A stretch of DNA of 51,710 nt, from the NCBI GenBank assembly GCA_028718525.1, contig JAQULP010000015.1, positions 1-51,710 of the forward strand, given 5' to 3'. Below, in pieces: positions 17,664-25,163 of this stretch (position 1 is the stretch's first letter; the number at the start of each line of letters is the position of its first letter). The stretch comes from Sulfuricurvum sp. GTDB taxonomy: Bacteria; Campylobacterota; Campylobacteria; Campylobacterales; Sulfurimonadaceae. The translations under genes and the position numbers were made by a program. The notes below the pieces were generated by a model. The model did no database searches and was not told the origin of the DNA. It saw only the letters and a list, made by a program, of their open reading frames with translations.

Positions 17664-18129
17664 ATACGATCTCCTGATATTTCACTTCGAGTACTTCGAA
17701 ATTCTTGACGCCGCCCGGGAGTTTTGCATTTAGTTCATCCCCCTCTTCACGTCCCAAAAGTTGTTTGGCCAATGGGGAGTTAAACGAAATCAATCCCCGT
17801 TCCGGGTTGCTTTCACACCCTCCGACGATAGTATAGGTCACCTCTTCGTCGCTGTCCAAATCCGACAGGACAACCGTTGATCCAAAGCTCACCCGCGCAT
17901 GTTCCAGTTCGCTTGGGTCGACAATCTGTGCGCGAGAAAGGACATCTCCCAATTCTGCGATACGTGCACCGATAAACGCTTGCTTTTCACGCGCGGCATG
18001 ATATTCGGAATTCTCTTTTAAATCGCCGTATTCTTTGGCGCGGTCAATTTCAACGTTTACCGCCGGTAAATCGATATTTTTTAGGGTATTGAGTTCATCC
18101 GATAATCGCTGAAACCCGTATTTGGTCAT
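17650..18129 (-). CDS. greA: Transcription elongation factor GreA
   Basis: A 159-residue factor that rescues backtracked RNA polymerase by stimulating transcript cleavage. The N-terminal coiled coil contains DLPAVNVEIDRAKEYGDLKE, with the conserved tip acidic residues, and NSEYHAAREKQAFIGARI. The C-terminal FKBP-like domain holds FGSTVVLSDLDS and SPLAKQLLGREEGDE. Start at MTKYGFQRLSDEL, the canonical position; the longer frame reads through the promoter. First gene of the run ending with pepP. Confidence 0.96.
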   Translation of the reverse strand: MTKYGFQRLSDELNTLKNIDLPAVNVEIDRAKEYGDLKENSEYHAAREKQAFIGARIAELGDVLSRAQIVDPSELEHARVSFGSTVVLSDLDSDEEVTYTIVGGCESNPERGLISFNSPLAKQLLGREEGDELNAKLPGGVKNFEVLEVKYQEIVFESH

Positions 18130-18177
18130 AGGCTCTTTTTGTTCCACTTGTATGCTCCGCAGAAATAGTAATAAAGC

Positions 18178-18183
18178 ATTATA
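18178..18183 (-). promoter_or_regulatory. Extended -10 promoter of the greA operon
   Basis: On the minus strand TTTGGTATAATG contains a perfect TATAAT with a TGG extension, about 45 bases before greA. No good -35 is seen. It would drive greA-argC-LpxH-like-cheV-cheA-cheW-pepP, since later gaps are at most about 30 bases. Confidence 0.55.
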
Positions 18184-18198
18184 CCAAACCCATCCCAA

Positions 18199-19101
18199 CT
18201 AAAAATCAAAAACACCATTCAAATTCACCGTCTCTTCCGATTCACGCGGTTCCAGCAGGGAACGGATCATCTCTATATCTGCACGTAGAGAACGGTCCAT
18301 GAAATGGAGATTGGCTCCCCCTTCAACAAACAAAACACGGAGCCATCGTCCGAAATTATGGGTAAATCCTTCGATTAACGTGATTTGACGTGAATTTAAA
18401 GCCGTTACCTTCTCTTTATACTGAAAAATCATCATGGAGAATTCACTCATGATCGTAGCAACGGCTTTTATCTCCTGATAATGGTTCAGTGTGATCGATA
18501 TCATCGAAAAATAGGAGCGGATCCTGCTGCATGAATCCGCTGTGAACCCATTTTCCTGTGCTTGAAAAAGATACTCTCCTACGTCTTCCGCCAAGGCAAG
18601 CAATTCGCCCAAATCTTCTTTTTCAATAAACGTATACGGCTCTTGCCGGTGGTGAGTACGATTGTCCACAGAGGCTAATAACAAATCGATCCGGGCATTC
18701 TCTTTCTGAACTTGATGGATCTCCTGTTCCGCAAGTATCTTTTTTTTAAGCCGTACGCTTATACGCTTGCCGTCTGTCCGATACGCTATTGCCCGCTTAT
18801 CCCATATTTGGCGTCCAAAATCGGTAAAAATGCGATTCCACACCGTAAAATAGTACGCTTCATCACTTTGCTCGATGATGATTTCAAAAAAAGTCCCACT
18901 GAAATCTTCTAAAAAACGGGCAGCCAGTTCGTATAAACTCACATAAAACGTATACATATCCGAGGGGAAGGAGGTGTTATTGAGAATAATATATTCCCAA
19001 AATTGGTTCAAATCTTCTTCATCGCCAATCGAAACCACCTGTTTGACGGCATAGGTCTTCTTATCGTTATAGAGCGAAATGATTTTTTGTTTCTCTCTCA
19101 T
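18199..19101 (-). CDS. Hypothetical protein coupled to a c-di-GMP protein
   Basis: A 300-residue protein that I cannot place in a family. It has no signal peptide or membrane helix. Residues 30-110 look mixed alpha/beta (TFFEIIIEQSDEAYYFTVWNRI), and residues 160-290 are helical, ending in an acidic tail. Its ATG overlaps the stop of the EAL-CBS-GGDEF gene by four bases (ATGA), so the two are translated together. A role as effector or regulator of that c-di-GMP enzyme is the simplest inference. The stop lies just upstream of the greA promoter. Confidence 0.7.
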   Translation of the reverse strand: MREKQKIISLYNDKKTYAVKQVVSIGDEEDLNQFWEYIILNNTSFPSDMYTFYVSLYELAARFLEDFSGTFFEIIIEQSDEAYYFTVWNRIFTDFGRQIWDKRAIAYRTDGKRISVRLKKKILAEQEIHQVQKENARIDLLLASVDNRTHHRQEPYTFIEKEDLGELLALAEDVGEYLFQAQENGFTADSCSRIRSYFSMISITLNHYQEIKAVATIMSEFSMMIFQYKEKVTALNSRQITLIEGFTHNFGRWLRVLFVEGGANLHFMDRSLRADIEMIRSLLEPRESEETVNLNGVFDF

Positions 19102-20867
19102 TTTGACCCGTTATAATCGATAATACTCATATGGTTTGGGGATTTTTTTGCCATTTTTTTCTCGATCGCAAATATCCGATGAAGCTGATCGGCTGAATTG
19201 ATTGACGCATCTTTCCCGACACGTATAACGACGGAGCTGACTCCGAGTAATTTGAATTCTCGGCTGTTCCCGTCACGGTCTTCTGCGATAATACACCCCT
19301 GCTCACGATCTTTCGGCTCATAAAAGGCACGTACTTCCTCTCCAAACGTCTCTATCAATTTCTCAATTTCACTGCAAACCGTTTCAAAGCTACACTCATC
19401 CGAGAGTAATGCACCGATAAAAAAGTCATCTCCCCCGATATGCCCTTTAAAATACTCTGTTGAAAGCACTTTATGCATTAATTCGGCAAACAGCAAAATC
19501 ACCCGGTCACCGTTTCGAAATCCATAATAATCGTTATACGGTTTGAAGTGGTCAAAATCGAAATAGGCCAAAACCCCGGCCTGTTTTCCCCCTATCATCT
19601 GTGCAATATATTCATTGATCCTAAAATTCCCCGGAAGACGGGTAAGGGGATTTTCATCACGTGCGCGGATGAGATTGCGTTCATGTACCACTTCGATCAT
19701 GTCCCGGGCACTCAAATAACCGATATAATGAGAAGCTTTGCTCACTAAAACACCCGGGGCATTTTCCGAAAGGGAAAAGAGTTCGATAATCGTTTCCAAA
19801 GGCATTGCAATATCCACAACCGGTATCGGTTCGATATAAGTTTCCAAGACAGAGAGGTTCGAGGAACGGTTTTGTACCAATGAGCGCCCATAAGGGGAAC
19901 ATGCAATCGATTTAAGCTGGTGTTCATGAATAATTCCCAGAGGACGCATTGCCCCATCGATAACGGGAACCAAAAACATCTCTTTGTTTTCATTAAGCAT
20001 GTCCAGCAGCGATTCCATGCTATCTCCGATTTTAATCGGTTTGAGCGGTTCCAGCCTCCTGGAAATAATATTTTGATCATTTTTGGAACGTTTTTCCTGG
20101 GCGAAACTGCCTTGTACCAACGGATATTCTTTATGGATCGAAGCACACTCCACTGTTGGGCGTTGCACGAAATATCCCTGCAGCAAATGACATCCGATCT
20201 CTTTGCAGACGGCAAGTTCACGTTCGTCCTCTACCCCTTCGGCAATCACGCGGCATCCCATTAACGTAGCCAACTGAACCATATTTCGGGAGAGAAGCTT
20301 TTTTTTAGGGTCTTTATCAATGCCATTTAAAAAGAAACGGTCGATTTTAATAATATTCGGCGTTGCATGGTAAAGCATTTTGTAACCCGATTGCCCGATT
20401 CCGAAATCATCAATGGCAATACAATACCCTTCATCCGCATAATGGCCCATCAGTTTGGTAAAGTGATCGAAATTATGAATTTCATTATGTTCGGAAAGTT
20501 CAAACACCATTGATTTGATATCAAGGTTGTAGCGTTTGAGAAGGAGAGAGGTATTTCCTTTTGAGAAATCCGACATCTCTAAAAGACGGTTATCAATATT
20601 GTAAAACAGTTTCAACGTTTTATATCCGTCAATCGTACAAAACTTTTGAATGACCTTTTCGCGAAGACGCAAATCAAACGTATATAAAATATTTTCTTCA
20701 TAAAGACGATCGAAAAAAGCCCCGATTGTCTCATAGCCTAAAGTATCCGTTCCGCGCAGCAAAGCTTCAACACCAAAAGTTTTTCCGGTATGGATGTCAA
20801 CAATCGGCTGAAAAGCGATATCCAAAATTTCGAGAAAATGGTGGTATAAAGGGTGTAATGGTTCCAT
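19098..20867 (-). CDS. EAL-CBS-GGDEF cyclic-di-GMP turnover protein
   Basis: A 589-residue cytoplasmic protein. The EAL domain (about 1-250) keeps the catalytic signature: GVEALLRG, IDDFGIGQSGYKML, IKIDRFF and AEGVED...LLQGYF, so it is probably an active phosphodiesterase. Two CBS repeats follow (about 265-390; LVPVIDGAMRPLGIIHEH and GVLVSKASHYIGYLSARDM), which could bind an adenine nucleotide. The C-terminal GGDEF domain (about 410-580) reads GGDDF in place of GGDEF, without an I-site RxxD just upstream. It could be an active or a regulatory cyclase. Coupled to the unknown 18199 gene. Confidence 0.9.
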   Translation of the reverse strand: MEPLHPLYHHFLEILDIAFQPIVDIHTGKTFGVEALLRGTDTLGYETIGAFFDRLYEENILYTFDLRLREKVIQKFCTIDGYKTLKLFYNIDNRLLEMSDFSKGNTSLLLKRYNLDIKSMVFELSEHNEIHNFDHFTKLMGHYADEGYCIAIDDFGIGQSGYKMLYHATPNIIKIDRFFLNGIDKDPKKKLLSRNMVQLATLMGCRVIAEGVEDERELAVCKEIGCHLLQGYFVQRPTVECASIHKEYPLVQGSFAQEKRSKNDQNIISRRLEPLKPIKIGDSMESLLDMLNENKEMFLVPVIDGAMRPLGIIHEHQLKSIACSPYGRSLVQNRSSNLSVLETYIEPIPVVDIAMPLETIIELFSLSENAPGVLVSKASHYIGYLSARDMIEVVHERNLIRARDENPLTRLPGNFRINEYIAQMIGGKQAGVLAYFDFDHFKPYNDYYGFRNGDRVILLFAELMHKVLSTEYFKGHIGGDDFFIGALLSDECSFETVCSEIEKLIETFGEEVRAFYEPKDREQGCIIAEDRDGNSREFKLLGVSSVVIRVGKDASINSADQLHRIFAIEKKMAKKSPNHMSIIDYNGSK

Positions 20868-20911
20868 GAGGGGGAGTATAAAACGGCTATATCACCTTTT
20901 GGTTACGATGT

Positions 20912-20927
20912 TGGCCCATCCGTTGCA
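20912..20927 (+). promoter_or_regulatory. Sigma-54 (RpoN)-type promoter
   Basis: TGGCCCATCCGTTGCA matches the -24/-12 consensus TGGCAC-N5-TTGCA at all but one position, with the required 10 bases between GG and GC. It lies about 85 bases before the exported protein at 21013 and points at it. In this phylum RpoN promoters mainly serve middle flagellar genes. Confidence 0.6.
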
Positions 20928-21012
20928 TAATGTCTATCATTTTGTAATTTTGTCGTAATCCCTTTGCCCTATATTTCCGTCCAAATGACATTTTGCATAG
21001 GAACTATATAAG

Positions 21013-21732
21013 ATGAAAAAATTACTTTTACTTTTACCTGTCGGGCTCATGGCCCTCAGCGGATTGGTGTGGATAGGGACAGGAACCCCCGAAACGAAAA
21101 ACCATTCACTCAGTGTCTCGACGCTTCCGAGTGATCCTAAAGAGCTTTTCAGTCTCAGTGAACACTCTTTACGACAAATTATCCGCCACGGCGATCAAAA
21201 ATCCCTTCTTTCCTTAAATAGTTCATTGGATGCGCTCAATTCCTCTCTCCTGAAACTCAAAAACAAAGGGCTCAGTGTGAGTGAAACCGAACACCTGATT
21301 GCACTCTATAAACAAGATGGGATCAAAGTAACGGAAGCGACCACCCCTTACCTGAAAAAATTACAAACATACAGCTCGATCGAAGAGGCTCAAGAAAAGG
21401 AGTTTGTCCATTCGCTTGAACAAATCGGTTTGTACGAACTCCAAAAAACGTATGAGAATATGACCAAAGCACGCCTTACGTATATCAAAGAACCTTCGCC
21501 TGCGACACAACAAGGATATGAGCTACTCCTCTCCAATACCAAGAGGATCATTAGCGAACTCTATCTTGACACCAGGATCGAGAAACCTCTGTTTGTCTAT
21601 CTCGATAACCACAATCTCTATTTTAAAACCATTGTTTCCATCTATACCGCCGCGGGAACAGAGCGGATACAGCGCTTAACCGATAACGGCTATGCCATCA
21701 AAACAGAGCTTCAGCTTCTGCCGTCTCTCTAA
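21013..21732 (+). CDS. Exported hypothetical protein under a sigma-54-like promoter
   Basis: A 239-residue protein with an N-terminal signal or anchor (MKKLLLLLPVGLMALSGLVW). The rest is helical and charged, with two Leu-rich heptad-like stretches (about 65-95 and 130-160) and no Cys. It probably resides in the periplasm or is anchored by its N-terminus. I do not recognise the family. It is a single gene between the divergent EAL protein and the convergent tcdA. The RpoN-type promoter suggests co-regulation with flagellar or nitrogen genes. Confidence 0.75.
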   Translation: MKKLLLLLPVGLMALSGLVWIGTGTPETKNHSLSVSTLPSDPKELFSLSEHSLRQIIRHGDQKSLLSLNSSLDALNSSLLKLKNKGLSVSETEHLIALYKQDGIKVTEATTPYLKKLQTYSSIEEAQEKEFVHSLEQIGLYELQKTYENMTKARLTYIKEPSPATQQGYELLLSNTKRIISELYLDTRIEKPLFVYLDNHNLYFKTIVSIYTAAGTERIQRLTDNGYAIKTELQLLPSL

Positions 21733-21741
21733 GATACTACT

Positions 21742-22392
21742 TTAGCGTTCCGGTAAATTACCCAAACGTCTAAGGGCCAATGAACACATTGCCAGTCCAA
21801 ACGCCCCCGTCACTCCGACAAAGCTCCCCTTCTCTTTGATGCGGGGGAGCTCGGAACTGCAAATACAGCTAAAATCGCCCCGGAACTTTCGCTTACGCAG
21901 TTCGTTACGGATTTTCGATGCAAACGGATCCCCTTCCGTTTTCCAAATAGAACGTATGTCGATTTTCGTGGGATCCAGCCGCTTGGCGGAGCCGACCGAC
22001 GATATCAGTTTAGGATAACATTTTTGGATAAGGGCGAGTTTTGCACGCATATCGTCAATCGCATCTAGAATCACATCATACGGTTCAAAATCAAATGTTT
22101 CAACCCATTCGGGGGTTATTTTTTCAGTGATAGCGATCACTTCGGGATAGTGCGTCTTTAATGCCTCCGTTTTAAATTCGCCTTCATGGTTTTCCGAATG
22201 CATCTGCCGGTTTTGATTGCTTTTATCGTATCGGTCGAAATCAATAATCGTAATATCGCGGACACCGCTTCGATAGAGGCAATCGAGACAGAAGCTTCCA
22301 ACCCCGCCCACGCCGAGCAAAAGTATTTTACTGTTTTGGACTTTTTCAAACGCCTCTTCCCCGAATACAAGACGGGTACGGATATTCCTCAC
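21742..22392 (-). CDS. tcdA: tRNA threonylcarbamoyladenosine dehydratase (TcdA/CsdL-like, ThiF family)
   Basis: A 216-residue E1-like enzyme that cyclises t6A in tRNA using ATP. The adenylation-domain signature LLGVGGVGSFCLDCLYRSG is followed by IIDFDRYDKSNQNRQ and the VILDAIDDMRAKLAL segment, with a late FSCICSSELP cysteine pair. It is shorter than E. coli TcdA (about 268), lacking part of the C-terminus, which is common in this phylum. I start at the GTG at 22392, which has AGGAG five bases upstream and overlaps the surE stop, in preference to the GTG at 22398. Confidence 0.85.
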   Translation of the reverse strand: MRNIRTRLVFGEEAFEKVQNSKILLLGVGGVGSFCLDCLYRSGVRDITIIDFDRYDKSNQNRQMHSENHEGEFKTEALKTHYPEVIAITEKITPEWVETFDFEPYDVILDAIDDMRAKLALIQKCYPKLISSVGSAKRLDPTKIDIRSIWKTEGDPFASKIRNELRKRKFRGDFSCICSSELPRIKEKGSFVGVTGAFGLAMCSLALRRLGNLPER

Positions 22393-23156
22393 AGCCACTC
22401 CTGCAATGTTTTCATCGATTCGTAGGCACTCATATCGAGCTGAATCGGCGTAACCGATACCATCCCCTGCTCAATGGCTTCAAAATCGCATAATCCCATC
22501 CCATGATCCCGTGCCTTGAACTCCAGCGGATGAAGCCCGAGCCAATAATATTCCATCCCCCTTGGATTACGGTGCAAATGGGCATCGTTCGCGTAATAGC
22601 GATACCCCGCATAGGTCACGCTCCATTTTAATTCATCAACGCCATACGGAATATTGACGTTTAAAAATTCACGGTGTTTCAGAGGAAATTCACCGTCTAA
22701 AATTTTAATAACCAATTCACGGATCGCTTTTTTTGCGAGGGCAAAATCTCCCATCGGCTGAGTAAAATCCATCACTTGGGAGATCGCTATTGAGGGAACT
22801 CCCTGCAATACCGCTTCCATCGCGGCAGCAGCTGTTCCCGAATAGGTGATGTCTTCTCCCATATTCGACCCTTTGTTAATCCCGCTGATAACAAGATCAG
22901 GTTTGCATTCGTCAAATAACGAATGGAGCGCAAGATAAATACAGTCGCTCGGGGTTCCGTCGTCCAATTTGTAAAAATCGTCTTCGACACTGATAAAGCT
23001 CAAAGGCCTAGTCAACGTCAAAGAGTGGCCGCATGCCGATTTCTCTGTTGAGGGTGCAACCACCGTAATATGGGCAAGCCCTTCGAGCGCATCCATCAAG
23101 GCGCGCAATCCCGGTGATTCGTATCCGTCATCATTGCTGATAAGGATTTTTTTCAT
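22389..23156 (-). CDS. surE: 5'/3'-nucleotidase SurE
   Basis: A 255-residue metal-dependent nucleotidase. The N-terminal ILISNDDGYESPGLRAL carries the Asp-Asp metal site, with Ser in APSTEKSACGHSLT and Asn in VISGINKGSNMGEDITYSGTAAAAMEA, all diagnostic. It dephosphorylates nucleoside monophosphates under stress. The start overlaps the histidine-kinase stop (ATGA), and its own stop overlaps tcdA, so four genes are probably one transcript. Confidence 0.96.
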   Translation of the reverse strand: MKKILISNDDGYESPGLRALMDALEGLAHITVVAPSTEKSACGHSLTLTRPLSFISVEDDFYKLDDGTPSDCIYLALHSLFDECKPDLVISGINKGSNMGEDITYSGTAAAAMEAVLQGVPSIAISQVMDFTQPMGDFALAKKAIRELVIKILDGEFPLKHREFLNVNIPYGVDELKWSVTYAGYRYYANDAHLHRNPRGMEYYWLGLHPLEFKARDHGMGLCDFEAIEQGMVSVTPIQLDMSAYESMKTLQEWL

Positions 23157-24466
23157 TTATAATTCCTTTTTGAGGGTTTAACAGGGACAATGATAAAACA
23201 GTTTCGTTGATCCCTTCGTTCATACGCCAAGACGTATCCATGCTCTTTCAAAATTGCATCAACAATATAAAGGCCAAGACCGAAACTGTCTTTGGTCGGA
23301 TGATCTTTGGTAAAAGGTTCAATATAATAGCTCAGCGGTTTTTGCAACGCTTCACCGGTATTGATAAAGAGAATTTCTTCCCCTTCGACGGCAATCTCCA
23401 TTTGTTTATCGGAAGAGTATTTGATGGCGTTGTCTATCAAATTTTTTACAGCCGTTACAAAAAGTCGATAGTCAACCTCCATTTTGACGGAGGTATCTAT
23501 TTCCTGTACAACCGAATTGTAATCAACCATTGCCAGATCAATCGCACCGTCGATAATATCGACAAGTCGATACTCCTTTTTATCCAAAAACTGATTTCCG
23601 GAGGATATCTCTTCAATCAGAGCAAACTCTCCGATTAGTGACTCCAGCCGTTCAAAAATTCCAAGAAAACGCCCTTTCTGTTTTTCGTCGCTTACCATGG
23701 CACTGACGATTCTCCCCTTGGCTATCGGTGTTTTCAGTTCATGCATGATATTCCGTAAAAAAAGGGTGCGCGACTCGATCAGGGAACGGATTTTATTCTG
23801 GGTATTATCCAATTCATTGGCAATAAGGGCAATTTCGTCACTTCCGTCAATCCGGAAGCTAACACTCATGTCCCCTTCTCCGAACCGGGCGATTTTCCGT
23901 CGAAGGCTGCGTAACGGACTCAATCGGTAAATGATCAAGGCAAAAGAGATTGCCAATATTGTCATGAGACTCAAATAAGCCGAAAACAAGTTAACGCCGC
24001 TGTAGGCTTCGATGCTGTGGTCTTCAAGCAATACGGTTTGATGGGAAGATTCAACCCAAAAAAAGATTTTTTCCCGGTATTCGATCATGGTTGTGATCAC
24101 GGGATGAATGGTCTTTGCACTGTAAGGATAATCCATGGATGCGGAATAGTCACTGACGACCGGGTCATCCGTTGTACCGTCGGTTTTAAGAATTTTTCCT
24201 TCACGAATGATCGTTTCATACTCTTTTTTTGAAATAATTTCCTCTAAATTATACAATGCCAAATTGGCCTCAAACATAGGTTGAGAGAGCTGTTTGGAAA
24301 GATAGGTATGATAGATTTGACTGATTAAAGAGTGTTTAGAAAAGATATTATCGATATGCTTGGTACGGTTGATTTGATAAAGCTGATAAAACGTATAGCT
24401 CACACTCGTTACGGTGACGAAGAGAGCAAACGCGACAGTAGCCAGTACGGCATTATTTTTAACCAT
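23153..24466 (-). CDS. ArsS-like sensor histidine kinase
   Basis: A 437-residue membrane kinase. Two membrane segments (about 7-30 and 155-178) flank a periplasmic sensor domain of about 125 residues, followed by HAMP (LRSLRRKIARFGEGDMSV). The phospho-accepting His is in LRNIMHELKTPIAKGRI. The ATP domain shows VKNLIDNAIKYS and DSFGLGLYIVDAIL, the latter being a G2-type motif; the G1 box is poorly conserved. The HELKTPI/F arrangement and pairing resemble acid-responsive ArsS of Helicobacter, but the stimulus here is unknown. It overlaps its response regulator by TAATG. Confidence 0.88.
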   Translation of the reverse strand: MVKNNAVLATVAFALFVTVTSVSYTFYQLYQINRTKHIDNIFSKHSLISQIYHTYLSKQLSQPMFEANLALYNLEEIISKKEYETIIREGKILKTDGTTDDPVVSDYSASMDYPYSAKTIHPVITTMIEYREKIFFWVESSHQTVLLEDHSIEAYSGVNLFSAYLSLMTILAISFALIIYRLSPLRSLRRKIARFGEGDMSVSFRIDGSDEIALIANELDNTQNKIRSLIESRTLFLRNIMHELKTPIAKGRIVSAMVSDEKQKGRFLGIFERLESLIGEFALIEEISSGNQFLDKKEYRLVDIIDGAIDLAMVDYNSVVQEIDTSVKMEVDYRLFVTAVKNLIDNAIKYSSDKQMEIAVEGEEILFINTGEALQKPLSYYIEPFTKDHPTKDSFGLGLYIVDAILKEHGYVLAYERRDQRNCFIIVPVKPSKRNYK

Positions 24467-25128
24467 TATTTCAACAGTTTATAGCCGATACCGCGAATCG
24501 ATTCGATCAGGGCTTTATCTCCAAGTTTATTCCGGATACGCCCCATCATAACATCAATACTTTTGTTGGAAGAGTCTTCATTAATCGCACTCACATTATG
24601 GATGAGATCTTCTCTGGAAACGACCATCCCCTGTTTTTTAATCATGTGCGCCAAAATGCCGTATTCAGCATTGGTCAATTCAAGCCCTCGACCTTTATAG
24701 CTGATTTGCATTGCCGACTCGTTCAATTTAAAATCACACGTATTTTGCGATGCCAGTTCGGATGCCGCATCGTATCGCCGTAAAACGGAGTGGATGCGTG
24801 CTTCAAGTTCACGCGGGTCATACGGTTTCGGGAGGTAATCATCCGCTCCCAATTCAAGGGCATTGATCTTGTCGGTTACATCCGAACGTGCGGAGGAGAT
24901 GATGATAGGAATATTTTGACGTGCACGAATCGCTTCACACACTTCCAACCCATCCATCCCCGGTAACGTCAAATCGAGAATAACGGCATCAAATTTATCC
25001 AATTTAAGGATACTCAGTGCTTTAAACGGATCATCTTCCGTAATGACTTCAAAATCATACTGTTCCAAAAACTCGGCCAAAATCTCAGCCAGTTCAAGGT
25101 CGTCTTCTATCATTAATATTTTACTCAT
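24466..25128 (-). CDS. OmpR-family response regulator (ArsR-like)
   Basis: A 220-residue two-domain regulator. The receiver (1-115) has the acidic pocket IEDDLELAE, phospho-acceptor Asp in VILDLTLPGMDG, and Lys in LPKPYDPRELEARI. The winged-helix DNA-binding domain (about 130-220) contains LTNAEYGILAHMIKKQG and the recognition segment SNKSIDVMMGRIRNKLG. It is the first gene of the regulator-kinase-surE-tcdA run. Its closest relatives are probably ArsR/HP0166-type regulators, an inference from the partner kinase. Confidence 0.92.
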   Translation of the reverse strand: MSKILMIEDDLELAEILAEFLEQYDFEVITEDDPFKALSILKLDKFDAVILDLTLPGMDGLEVCEAIRARQNIPIIISSARSDVTDKINALELGADDYLPKPYDPRELEARIHSVLRRYDAASELASQNTCDFKLNESAMQISYKGRGLELTNAEYGILAHMIKKQGMVVSREDLIHNVSAINEDSSNKSIDVMMGRIRNKLGDKALIESIRGIGYKLLK

Positions 25129-25163
25129 GATGCAATTGTAACTCAGGAACAGTTAATCGTTAC

